A DNA stretch of 64,000 nt, from assembly GCF_001431625.1 (NCBI RefSeq), contig NZ_LLXT01000127.1, positions 1-64,000 on the forward strand, given 5' to 3'. Below the pieces are notes generated by a model. The model was given only the letters and a program-made list of their open reading frames with translations. It searched no databases and was not told the DNA's origin. This DNA comes from Stenotrophomonas geniculata ATCC 19374 = JCM 13324 (lineage in GTDB: Bacteria; Pseudomonadota; Gammaproteobacteria; Xanthomonadales; Xanthomonadaceae). Positions 1 through 7,959 of this stretch are shown here, in pieces (position 1 is the stretch's first letter; every line of letters starts with the position of its first letter). The position numbers and the translations under genes are program-made.

Positions 1-69
1 CCTTCGACAGTTTCCTGCGGTGTGTTGGAACGGCTCTTGGGGTCAGATTGATTTCGATATCTGACAGAA

Positions 70-89
70 GTGTCGACCAAGGTCGACAC
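70..89. repeat. short palindromic repeat, GTGTCGACC-AA-GGTCGACAC
   Basis: A perfect 9-bp inverted repeat with a 2-nt loop, followed by CTACC. The same architecture with paired base changes recurs at 42393-42412 and 42432-42451 (GTGCCAACC ... GGTTGGCAC, followed by CTAC at the first copy). This marks it as a member of a dispersed REP-like family. Confidence 0.7.
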
Positions 90-250
90 CTACCAACCGC
101 CATCGGAATCTGTCAGAGGTGGGGCGGTGTCGGAGTGCGGGGTGTCAGCCGCACGGATGCGGCTGCCAAGCTTACAGGGACGTACTTGCCGCGTCCCCGC
201 ACTCCGGCACCGGTCCGCCATCCCACGGAAAGCCCGCTTTTGCTGTTGAG

Positions 251-274
251 GTTGCCGGCCAGCGGCCGGCACTG
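251..274. repeat. REP-like palindrome (GCCGGCCAGCGGCCGGCACT)
   Basis: The palindrome GCCGGCCAGCGGCCGGC is nearly identical to the one at 10923-10944 and belongs to the GTAG-type REP/SMAG elements scattered through this window. Confidence 0.65.
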
Positions 275-312
275 CCGCGGGTGCAGGGCTGCAAGCCCTG
301 CCGAACAACCCC

Positions 313-966
313 CTAATCGTGACCGCTGTCGTCCAGGCTGATGATGCCGCGCCTCAGCGCCTGGGTCACCGCATGCGTGCGATCACCCACGCCCAGCTTG
401 TCCATCAGGCTCTTCATGTGGGCCTTCACCGTCTGCTCGGAAATCTGCATGCGCTCGCCGATGCGCTTGTTCGACAGGCCACCGGCCACGTGCCGCAGTA
501 CCTCGGTCTCGCGCGGTGACAGGCGGTCTTCGATCACATGCGCGGCGATGCTGGCGGCCACCGCTGGAGGAATCGGCGCACGGCGGCCACCGGCCACCAT
601 GCGGATGGTGTCGACCAGTTCGTGGCGCAGCATGTCCTTCAGCAGATAAGCGCTGGCACCCGCCTGCAGGGCCCGCACCGCGCGTACATCGCCGCGGTAG
701 GTGGTCAGCACGATGATGCGCGCACGCGGGTCCATCGCGCGGATCCGTACGATCGCTTCGACGCCATCCAGGCGTGGCATCTGCAGGTCCATCAGCACCA
801 CGTCGGGCCGCAGCTGCTGGTAGCGTGCGATGGCTTCCTCGCCATCGGCGGCTTCGCCGAGCAGGCGCAGGTCGGAATGGGCGCCCAGCAGCGCCGCCAG
901 GCCGTCACGCAGCAACGGGTGGTCGTCGACCACCAGCACGCCGATCGGGGCAGGGGACTCAGTCAT
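313..966 (-). CDS. LuxR/NarL-family response regulator
   Basis: A 217-residue two-component response regulator. Residues 8-120 form the receiver domain, with acidic pair D14/D15, phospho-acceptor D60 (LMDLQMP), conserved T88 and K110 (LLKD). Residues about 148-212 form a GerE-type helix-turn-helix (LSPRETEVLRHVAGG...NKRIGERM). The start at 966 is chosen because it gives a normal receiver N-terminus and overlaps the kinase stop (ATGACTGA), so the pair is translationally coupled. It should take phosphate from the upstream kinase and control transcription of unknown targets. An in-frame upstream extension to 1275 only repeats kinase-coding DNA in another frame. Confidence 0.93.
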   Translation of the reverse strand: MTESPAPIGVLVVDDHPLLRDGLAALLGAHSDLRLLGEAADGEEAIARYQQLRPDVVLMDLQMPRLDGVEAIVRIRAMDPRARIIVLTTYRGDVRAVRALQAGASAYLLKDMLRHELVDTIRMVAGGRRAPIPPAVAASIAAHVIEDRLSPRETEVLRHVAGGLSNKRIGERMQISEQTVKAHMKSLMDKLGVGDRTHAVTQALRRGIISLDDSGHD

Positions 967-3900
967 GGTTTGCTTTACTCCAGGGCCAGCGCCAACGCGA
1001 TGGGCGGCGGTGATACAGGCGCCGGGCGGGAACCGCCAGCGCGACTTCGGTCCCCAGCCCGGCGCGGGTCCACAGCTGCAGTTCCGCACCGAGGCGCTGT
1101 GCACGTTCGCGCATGCCCTGCAGGCCCCAATGACCATGGCCGGCGTTCTCGTCGGCGATGCCGACGCCATCGTCGCGCACGTGCAGCAGGAAGCAACGCG
1201 TGCCGTACGACAGCTCCACTTCGATGGCGCTGGCGTTGGCGTGGCGCAACGCGTTGCGGATGGCCTCGCGACCAATCAGGAACACTTCCTCCGCGGCATC
1301 GGCCTGTAGTGGTGGCGTCGCGCCCTCAACGGTCAGGCGCAGAGGATTGGTGCCATGCCCCGCGTACTCGGCATGCACATCGGCCAATGCCGAAGCCAGG
1401 TCGCGGCCGGCGAAAGGGCCGTCGCGCAATGCGTTGACGCGTTCGCGGCCCTCGGCCAGATTGCGCTCGGCCAGCTGCATCGCCGACTCCAGCTGGCCGC
1501 GCACTGCTTCTGGCGTCTGCGCGGACTGGCTGATTGCATGCAGGCGCAGGATCAGGCCCTGGCTACCCTGCAGCAAGGTGTCGTGCAGGTCGCGCGCGAT
1601 GCGCTCGCGCTCGCCGTTGCGTTCCTGCAGGCGCGCGCGGAACAGCGCGGCGAGCTGGCCACTTCGGATGCGCACGGCCAGTACGAGCAGCGCCAGCACG
1701 GCGGCCACGCACAGCAGCTTGAACCACACGGTCTGGATGAAGGTGGGCGCGATGCGGAAGCTGCGGCTGGCCGGGACCGTGCTCCAGATGCCGTCCTCAT
1801 TGGCGGCTTCCACGTCGAAGCGATAGCTTCCCGGCGCCAGGTTGGTGTAATAGGCGCGGGTGCTGCTGCCTGCGTCCTGCCAGCCGTCATCGACGCCGGA
1901 GAGTCGATAGCGATAGCGGTTGCGCTCCGGGCGGGCCAGTGAAAGCGCCACGTAGTCGATCTGCAGCTGGCTGGTGCCGGCCGGCAGGCGCAGGCCGTCC
2001 CGCAGTGGTTGCTGTTCGCTGCCATACAGCACGTCGCCGATGCGAACGCTGGGTGCCAGTGTGTTGACGTGCGAACGTTTAGTGTCCAGCCAGGCCAGGC
2101 CCTGGTTGGTCGCCAGCCACAGAAGACCGTCGTCGGCCAGGGTGGCGGTGGCGATCGGCCCGCTCTGCAGGGCAATGCCGGGCATGCCATCCACCGCATC
2201 GAACAGGCGGGGCGTCACCTGCTGCCCTGCCTGCATTGCTCGGCGCAACAGGCTGCTCTCAAGACGCACCAGGCCTCGGCTGCCATTGAGCCACAGATGC
2301 CCGCCCGCATCGGCGACCATGCCGGTGATGCCTTCGAGGACGCCGGCCATGTCGGTGCGCACTGCAACGAAGGGCCCCTCGCCGATGCGTGCGGCGAGTC
2401 CGGCTTCGCCGGCTACCAGCAGCAGGTCCTGATGCTGCAGCAGGGCGGTCACCGGCCCTACCGAAAGGCCCTGCGCTGCGCCGAAGGCATCGATGGTCGT
2501 GGTGCCCATCCGGCGCACGCGACCATCGGCGTAACCGAGCAGCAGCTGGCCATGGGCGTCCAGCGCCAGGGAGGAGCAGGCCTGCTCGGGCAGGCGACTC
2601 GCCCGCTGCCATTGCTCGTCCCGGTAATGCAGCACACCGCGTTCGCCCGTGCATACCCAGGCCTGCGTCTCGTCGGGAAACAGCAGGGCGTGCAGCGGCT
2701 GCCCGGTGAACGGCGCGGGCAGCGGAATCAGCGTGGTACGGCCTTCGACAGTGCGCGCCAGATTGACCCAATCGAACTGCCAGATCGGCGCAGGTGCCTG
2801 CCGCGCTGCGGCCTGCAGCTGTGCGGCGCTGCCTTCCAGCAGGGACCGCCGCAGGTCGTAGGGCTTGAGGTCTTCACCGTAGCCGTAGACCCGTCCGTCA
2901 GTGGTGCGCACCAGCGAGCGGTAGGGATCACTGGGGCCGACCGCCAGGGTGTGCACGCTGCGCGCGCGGAAGCGGTTGAGGCCAAGATTGGTACCTACCC
3001 AGAGGTTGCCTTCGCGGTCGGCGATGATCGGCACCGCCGAGGTGGCCGTCAGGCCATGCGGTGAATCGAAGCGCTCCATGCGCACGGCTCGGGTGCCGTC
3101 GAACGTGACCCGGGCGACGCCTCCATGCGGGCTCATCGTCGCCCACAGCGCGCCGTCGGTGGTGAACTGCATGCGGGCAGCGACCAGGTCGGGCAGGCGC
3201 CTCGCCTCACGTTCGGGCCCGGTCAGCAGACCATGTGCGTTTGCCAGTGGCGAGGCGCCACGGACGCGGTCGGCCAGCCACACCTCACCCTGCGGGTTCT
3301 CCACCAGTGTTGCCATCTGCGAGACGGCGATGCCGGTATCAATGAAGGCCGCCTGGTGGGGTCCGCGCATCCATATCTTCAGATCCGCCAGTACCCAGAA
3401 CGTGCCACGGCTGTCATGCAACACCCATTGCACGCGGTGTTCCGGCAGCCCGGCGGAGGCCGGCGGGGGTTGCCAGCGCCGGCCATCGAACCAGCGCAGC
3501 CCACCATTGATCGCTGCCCAGAGGCGGCCCTCGCGGTCCTGGCTGAAGTGCGGCACCACGCCGACCGGTACGCCCTGTTGCCGACCGTAGTTGTGCAGTT
3601 GGCCGCGTGCGAGTTGGCTGATGCCGGCCTGGAAGTAGCCGATCCACATTGCGTCATCGCGCCCGACTGCCAGGGTGACCATGTTGGTGGACGGGAAGCT
3701 GCTGCCCGGTGGTGGCGCCTGGCGTTCAAAACGGCGGCCGTCGAAGCGGTACAGGCCAGAACCGGTCGCCAGCCACAGCAGTCCATCACGGTCCTGCGCA
3801 ATGTCCCATATATCGCCAGGCGCACCCTGGCCGACCCGCCATGCGGTGTGCTCGTAGCCGGGCAGTCCGCTGCTCAGGGCGGGGCGCTGCACGGCGAGCG

Positions 3901-3988
3901 CGGGCAGGGCGGTCATCAACAGCAGGCACGTCAGCAGCGCCGGTAAGCGACGCAGGAACGGGAAGGGGCGGCCACGCATGGTGCGCAT
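959..3988 (-). CDS. hybrid-propeller sensor histidine kinase (Reg_prop / Y_Y_Y / HisKA_3)
   Basis: A 1009-residue membrane sensor kinase. It has an N-terminal signal peptide (LLTCLLLMTALPALA), then about 600 residues of two-component-propeller repeats with typical pieces such as DIAQDRDGLLWLATGSGLYR and DREGNLWVGTNLGLNRF. A Y_Y_Y domain follows (about 660-730), then one transmembrane segment near 745. The cytoplasmic part has a HisKA_3 dimerisation helix with the phospho-accepting His near 802 (RIARDLHDTLLQGSQG) and a HATPase_c domain (REAIRNALRHANA, DDGVGI, GHWGLQGMRERA). The gene overlaps the response regulator start by 8 nt. The periplasmic ligand cannot be read from sequence; relatives often sense carbohydrates or envelope cues. 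Confidence 0.92.
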   Translation of the reverse strand: MRTMRGRPFPFLRRLPALLTCLLLMTALPALAVQRPALSSGLPGYEHTAWRVGQGAPGDIWDIAQDRDGLLWLATGSGLYRFDGRRFERQAPPPGSSFPSTNMVTLAVGRDDAMWIGYFQAGISQLARGQLHNYGRQQGVPVGVVPHFSQDREGRLWAAINGGLRWFDGRRWQPPPASAGLPEHRVQWVLHDSRGTFWVLADLKIWMRGPHQAAFIDTGIAVSQMATLVENPQGEVWLADRVRGASPLANAHGLLTGPEREARRLPDLVAARMQFTTDGALWATMSPHGGVARVTFDGTRAVRMERFDSPHGLTATSAVPIIADREGNLWVGTNLGLNRFRARSVHTLAVGPSDPYRSLVRTTDGRVYGYGEDLKPYDLRRSLLEGSAAQLQAAARQAPAPIWQFDWVNLARTVEGRTTLIPLPAPFTGQPLHALLFPDETQAWVCTGERGVLHYRDEQWQRASRLPEQACSSLALDAHGQLLLGYADGRVRRMGTTTIDAFGAAQGLSVGPVTALLQHQDLLLVAGEAGLAARIGEGPFVAVRTDMAGVLEGITGMVADAGGHLWLNGSRGLVRLESSLLRRAMQAGQQVTPRLFDAVDGMPGIALQSGPIATATLADDGLLWLATNQGLAWLDTKRSHVNTLAPSVRIGDVLYGSEQQPLRDGLRLPAGTSQLQIDYVALSLARPERNRYRYRLSGVDDGWQDAGSSTRAYYTNLAPGSYRFDVEAANEDGIWSTVPASRSFRIAPTFIQTVWFKLLCVAAVLALLVLAVRIRSGQLAALFRARLQERNGERERIARDLHDTLLQGSQGLILRLHAISQSAQTPEAVRGQLESAMQLAERNLAEGRERVNALRDGPFAGRDLASALADVHAEYAGHGTNPLRLTVEGATPPLQADAAEEVFLIGREAIRNALRHANASAIEVELSYGTRCFLLHVRDDGVGIADENAGHGHWGLQGMRERAQRLGAELQLWTRAGLGTEVALAVPARRLYHRRPSRWRWPWSKANHD

Positions 3989-4084
3989 TCTGGCAGGTGC
4001 GGGGCAGGCCAGGGTGACCCGAACGGGGTAGGCGGCACGCGGTCCGTTCCGATATCACGCCGGCATGCCCCGTGGAGCCCGGTC

Positions 4085-4417
4085 ATGCAGCGCCTGTTCG
4101 TGATGTTTCCCGACCGTGGCCCGCGCCTCGGCCTGCTGTGGCTGCGGCTGTGCGTTGCGGCCGCTCTTTGCGGGCCCGATATGCCAGGCGGCTGGTGGTC
4201 GGCCTTGTACCTGCTGGCCGTAGCGATGCTCGCACTTGGTGTGCTGACACCACTGGCGGCAGTGATGGCGGCCTTGGGTCTGTCCACGCTGCCCGGGCCT
4301 TGGCCACTGGCGCTGCTGCCTCTGGCCCTGCTGGTGCTGGGGCCGGGCGCCTATTCGCTGGACGCACGGCTGTTCGGTCGCCGCGTGATCGGCCGCCGGC
4401 CTCCCCCATTCGGGTAG
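4085..4417 (+). CDS. small DoxX-like membrane protein
   Basis: A 110-residue, strongly hydrophobic protein with about three to four predicted membrane helices (LLWLRLCVAAALCG, LYLLAVAMLALGVLTPLAAVMAALGL, LALLPLALLVLGPGAYSLDARLFG). The ending GPGAYSLDARLFGRR resembles the C-terminus of DoxX-family proteins. A GGAG lies 8 nt before the start. It stands just upstream of an AraC regulator and a coupled operon that holds a second DoxX protein, so it may belong to the same system. Function is unknown. Confidence 0.75.
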   Translation: MQRLFVMFPDRGPRLGLLWLRLCVAAALCGPDMPGGWWSALYLLAVAMLALGVLTPLAAVMAALGLSTLPGPWPLALLPLALLVLGPGAYSLDARLFGRRVIGRRPPPFG

Positions 4418-4449
4418 GTGCTGGCCTCGACCGACGGGGGTAGGGCATC

Positions 4450-4911
4450 GTGCAGGCGCCCCGCACCATGGGCCACCCCCTCGCGGCGACCTCGATGGCC
4501 ACCGTTACTCCACAGGAATTCCCCGCTGCGTCGCTGGCACCACAGCAGGTCGCAGCATTGCAGCGTGCATTGCGCTATGTCGATGAACACCTGTCGCAGC
4601 CGCTGCGGGTGACCGAGCTGGCGGCGGCCGCCTGCGTCAGCCGCTTCCATCTGGTACGCCTGTTCCGCGCCGGTACCGGCGCCAGCCCGCTGCGCTATGT
4701 CCGCCGCCGTCGCATCGAGCGCGCGCGCCAGCTGCTGCCGTGCGCGCAGCTGCCGATGGCCTGCCTCGCCCAGCAGCTGGGCTTCTTCGACCAGAGCCAT
4801 TTCGTCCGCAGCTTCCGCGCGGAGACCGGCTGCAGCCCCGGCCAGTACGTTGCCGGCGATGCCGCCCTGTTGCATCCCCTTGATCGTGTTTCCAACGGAG
4901 TCCACCCATGA
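4450..4911 (+). CDS. AraC-family transcriptional regulator (short)
   Basis: Up to 153 residues and nearly all DNA-binding domain. Two AraC-type helix-turn-helix motifs are visible (LRVTELAAAACVSRFHLVRLFRA, and MACLAQQLGFFDQSHFVRSF). There is no N-terminal effector-binding domain, as in stand-alone MarA/SoxS-like members. The frame opens at a GTG at 4450; ATGs at 4468 or 4495 are also possible, and 4495 still leaves both motifs intact. Its stop overlaps the next start (ATGA), so it is translationally coupled to the YcaC-like hydrolase and is the probable local activator of the operon to 10861. Confidence 0.87.
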   Translation: MQAPRTMGHPLAATSMATVTPQEFPAASLAPQQVAALQRALRYVDEHLSQPLRVTELAAAACVSRFHLVRLFRAGTGASPLRYVRRRRIERARQLLPCAQLPMACLAQQLGFFDQSHFVRSFRAETGCSPGQYVAGDAALLHPLDRVSNGVHP

Positions 4912-5564
4912 GCCTTGCCACCGCCACTCCCGCCCCGGCGCTGCTGTCGCCGACCGACCACGCCCTGGTGCTGATCGACTTCCAGTCGCAGATGGCGTTC
5001 GCCACCCACACCATCGACATCTCCGCGCTGCGCAACAACGTGTCGCTGATCGGCAAGGGCGCCAAGGGCTTCAATGTACCGGTCGTGCTGACCACAGTCG
5101 CCGAAGCATCGTTCTCCGGGCCGATGTTCCCGGAACTGCCGCAGATCTTTCCGGGCCAGACGGTGTTCGATCGCACCTCGATGAACACCTGGGAAGACCA
5201 GCCTGTGATCGATGAGATCAACCGCATCGGCAAGCGCCGTCTGGCCATCGCCGGCCTGTGGACCAGCGTCTGCATCGTCGGCCCGGCGCTGTCGGCACTG
5301 GCGCAGGGCTTCGAGGTATATGTGATCACCGATGCCTGTGGTGATGTCAGCGAAGAAGCGCACGAGCGTGCGATCACCCGCATGGTGCAGGCCGGCGCGG
5401 TGCCGATGACCAGCGTGCAGTACCTGCTTGAGCTGCAGCGCGACTGGGCACGGGGTGAAACCTACGACCTGACCACCGGCATTGCCCGCGACCACGCCGG
5501 CGGCTACGGCATCGGCATCCAGTACGCCAAGCGCATGTTCGGCGCGCAGGAAGGCGGGCACTGA
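4908..5564 (+). CDS. isochorismatase-family (YcaC-like) cysteine hydrolase
   Basis: A 218-residue member of the isochorismatase-like hydrolase fold. The catalytic Asp is D24 (LVLIDFQSQM) and the nucleophile Cys is C122 (GLWTSVCIVGPALSAL). The pieces FDRTSMNTWED and VYVITDACGDVSEEAHERAI match the YcaC subgroup rather than true isochorismatases or nicotinamidases. Substrates of YcaC-type enzymes are poorly known; amide or imide hydrolysis is the general expectation. The start overlaps the AraC stop by 4 nt and DoxX follows after 2 nt, so it is part of a tight operon. Confidence 0.9.
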   Translation: MSLATATPAPALLSPTDHALVLIDFQSQMAFATHTIDISALRNNVSLIGKGAKGFNVPVVLTTVAEASFSGPMFPELPQIFPGQTVFDRTSMNTWEDQPVIDEINRIGKRRLAIAGLWTSVCIVGPALSALAQGFEVYVITDACGDVSEEAHERAITRMVQAGAVPMTSVQYLLELQRDWARGETYDLTTGIARDHAGGYGIGIQYAKRMFGAQEGGH

Positions 5565-5566
5565 GC

Positions 5567-5992
5567 ATGGTGGCTGGCCATGGCCTCGACCTGGCCCTGC
5601 TGATGCTGCGCGTGGCGGCAGGAGGCTTCCTGCTGCCGCACGCACTGGGCAAGCTGTTCGGCTGGTTCGGTGGACCGGGGCTGTCCGGCTTTGCTGCCGA
5701 GCTGCGCGGTTTCGGGCTGCCGGCAGCGGCACCGTTGCCGTTGCTGCTGGCCCTGCTGCAGGTGCTGTCCGGGCTGGCCGTGCTGCTGGGATGGCAGACC
5801 CGCATCGCTGCGCTTGCGGCGGCCGCCTTCATCGGTTTCACCGTCCTGTTGGCCCTGCCCAAGGGCTGGTTCTGGATGCGCGGCGGCAGTGAGTACCCGG
5901 TGATGTGGACCACGGTACTGCTGGCCATCGCGCTGGCCGGGCCCGGCACCTGGGCGCTGGACGTCCACCGACTTCCGGGAGACCTCGCATGA
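5567..5992 (+). CDS. DoxX-family integral membrane protein
   Basis: A 141-residue four-helix membrane protein. The DoxX signature regions are visible: LLMLRVAAGGFLLPHALGKLFGWFGG near the N-terminus, GLSGFAAELRGFGLP, and PVMWTTVLLAIALAGPGTWALD at the C-terminus. DoxX proteins are linked to redox stress and quinone-type membrane chemistry, but the exact activity is unsettled. Its stop overlaps the amidohydrolase start (ATGA), so both are made together. Confidence 0.9.
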   Translation: MVAGHGLDLALLMLRVAAGGFLLPHALGKLFGWFGGPGLSGFAAELRGFGLPAAAPLPLLLALLQVLSGLAVLLGWQTRIAALAAAAFIGFTVLLALPKGWFWMRGGSEYPVMWTTVLLAIALAGPGTWALDVHRLPGDLA

Positions 5993-7959
5993 GTCACGAT
6001 CCACTCGATCACGGCCGCCGCAACGTGGTGCTGGCCAGCGGTGCCGCTGTTGCGCTCAGCCTGGCCGGTCGCGCCGGTGCTGCACTCGATTCCACTTCCA
6101 AGGAGCGTCGCATGAGCACGCTGGTCATCCGCAATGCCCGCATTACCACGCTCGATCCGCAGCAGCCGCATGCGCAGGCGCTGGCCGTTCAGGACGGGCG
6201 TATCGTCGCCGTTGGCAGCGACGAGGACATCATGCGTGGCTGGGGCAATGAAGCGACCCTGATCGACGCGCAGGGCCGGCGCCTGCTACCCGGCCTCAAC
6301 GACAGCCACACCCACCTGATCCGTGGTGGCCTGAACTACAACCTGGAGCTGCGCTGGGACGGCCTGCGTTCGCTGGGCGACGCCCTGGACATGCTGAAGG
6401 CCCAGGTCGACCGCACGCCCGCTCCGCAGTGGGTACGCGTGGTCGGTGGCTTCACTGCCGCGCAGTTCAACGAGAAGCGCCTGCCGACGCTGCAGGAGCT
6501 CAATGACATCGCGCCGGATACCCCGGTGTTCCTGCTGCACCTGTACGACCGCGCACTACTCAACCGTGCCGCGCTGCGCGCCTGCGGCTACACCAGGGAC
6601 ACGCCGGATCCGCCGGGCGGGCAGATCGTGCGTGATTCGCTGGGCAACCCGACCGGGCTGCTGCTGGCCAAACCCAATGCGTTGATCCTGTACGCCACGC
6701 TGGCCAAGGGCCCGCGCCTGCCGATCGAATACCAGGCGAACTCGACGCGCCACTTCATGCGCGAACTGAACCGGCTCGGCATCACCTCGGTGATCGACGC
6801 CGGCGGCGGCTTCCAGAACTACCCCGAGGACTACCAGGTCATCGAGCAGCTGCACCGCGATGACCAGTTGACGGTGCGCATCGCCTACAACCTGTTCACC
6901 CAGAACAAGGGCAGGGAAGTGGATGACTTCCGTGGCTGGAGCGAGATCCTGCAGCCGCGCCAGGGCGATGACCTGCTGCGCCACAACGGTGCCGGCGAGA
7001 TGCTGGTGTTCTCCGCGGCTGATTTCGAGCTGTTCAACGAACCGCGACCGGAGCTGCCACCAGAACTGGAGCCGGAACTGCACGACGTGGTGAAGCTGCT
7101 GGTCGAGAAGCGTTGGCCGTTCCGCATCCACGCCACCTACGACGAGAGCATCAGCCGCATTCTCGATGTCTACGAACAGGTGAACCGTGAGGTGCCGTTC
7201 GATGGCCTGCACTGGTTCATCGACCACGCCGAGACCATCACCCCGCGCAACATCGAGCGCATCCGCGCGCTGGGTGGCGGCATCGCCGTGCAGCACCGCA
7301 TGGCCTACCAGGGCGAAGCCTTCGTCGAGCGCTATGGCGTGCAGGCCGCGCGGCATACGCCGCCGGTCAGGCGCATGCTGGCCGAAGGCGTGCCGGTCGG
7401 TGCCGGTACCGACGCCACCCGCGTGGCCAGCTACAACCCATGGGTGGCGCTGTCGTGGCTGGTGACCGGGCGTACCGTCGGTGGCCTGGCCCTGTATGGC
7501 GACGAGAATCTGCTGGAGCGCGAACAGGCGCTGCGCCTGTGGACCCAGGGCAGCGCCTGGTTCTCCGGCGACGAGGCGGTGAAGGGCACCCTGAAAGCCG
7601 GCCAGCTGGCCGACTTCATCCTGCTCTCGGCCGATTTTTTCCGCGTTGACGATGCGCAGATCGCCGACATCACCAGCGTGCTGACCGTGGTCGGTGGGCG
7701 CATCGTGCATGCCGACGGCGACTATGCGGGGCTTGCGCCGCAGCTGCCGCCGGCGATGCCGGACTGGTCGCCGGTCAACCGTTTCGGTGGCTACCATGTC
7801 GGGGGCGCCGCCACCGGATTGGCCACTGCCCATCGCCACCATCACGGCGCGGCCTGCAGTACCCACGGCGTGCACGGGCATGCCGCGCAGCATGCGGCGC
7901 CCACCGATGACCTGACCGCGTTCTGGGGCGCGATGGGATGTTCGTGCTTCGCGTTCTGA
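5989..7959 (+). CDS. Tat-exported amidohydrolase (YtcJ/amidohydrolase 3 family) with His/Cys-rich tail
   Basis: 656 residues from the ATG at 5989, which overlaps the DoxX stop. The N-terminus has a twin-arginine-like leader (GRRNVVLASGAAVALSLAGRAGAA), so export of the folded enzyme is likely. The TIM-barrel metal sites are visible: HTH in NDSHTHLIRGG, His in FRIHATYDES, His in LHWFIDHAETI, and Asp in VGAGTDATR. The C-terminus is unusual, rich in His and Cys (HRHHHGAACSTHGVHGH ... GCSCF) and may bind metal. A second start at 6112 has an excellent AAGGAG 6 nt upstream and would give a leaderless 615-residue form. The substrate is unknown; relatives hydrolyse amides, formamides and cyclic amides. 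Confidence 0.9.
   Translation: MSHDPLDHGRRNVVLASGAAVALSLAGRAGAALDSTSKERRMSTLVIRNARITTLDPQQPHAQALAVQDGRIVAVGSDEDIMRGWGNEATLIDAQGRRLLPGLNDSHTHLIRGGLNYNLELRWDGLRSLGDALDMLKAQVDRTPAPQWVRVVGGFTAAQFNEKRLPTLQELNDIAPDTPVFLLHLYDRALLNRAALRACGYTRDTPDPPGGQIVRDSLGNPTGLLLAKPNALILYATLAKGPRLPIEYQANSTRHFMRELNRLGITSVIDAGGGFQNYPEDYQVIEQLHRDDQLTVRIAYNLFTQNKGREVDDFRGWSEILQPRQGDDLLRHNGAGEMLVFSAADFELFNEPRPELPPELEPELHDVVKLLVEKRWPFRIHATYDESISRILDVYEQVNREVPFDGLHWFIDHAETITPRNIERIRALGGGIAVQHRMAYQGEAFVERYGVQAARHTPPVRRMLAEGVPVGAGTDATRVASYNPWVALSWLVTGRTVGGLALYGDENLLEREQALRLWTQGSAWFSGDEAVKGTLKAGQLADFILLSADFFRVDDAQIADITSVLTVVGGRIVHADGDYAGLAPQLPPAMPDWSPVNRFGGYHVGGAATGLATAHRHHHGAACSTHGVHGHAAQHAAPTDDLTAFWGAMGCSCFAF

Larger units (their letters stand above)
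1..312. other. intergenic region with repeats, no gene seen
   Basis: No convincing coding frame is present; the short open frames here overlap each other on both strands and resemble nothing. The stretch holds a perfect palindrome (70-89) and a REP-like palindrome (251-274), both annotated separately. It lies downstream of the response regulator gene that ends at 313 on the minus strand, so the REP may sit in that transcript's 3' end. Confidence 0.6.
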
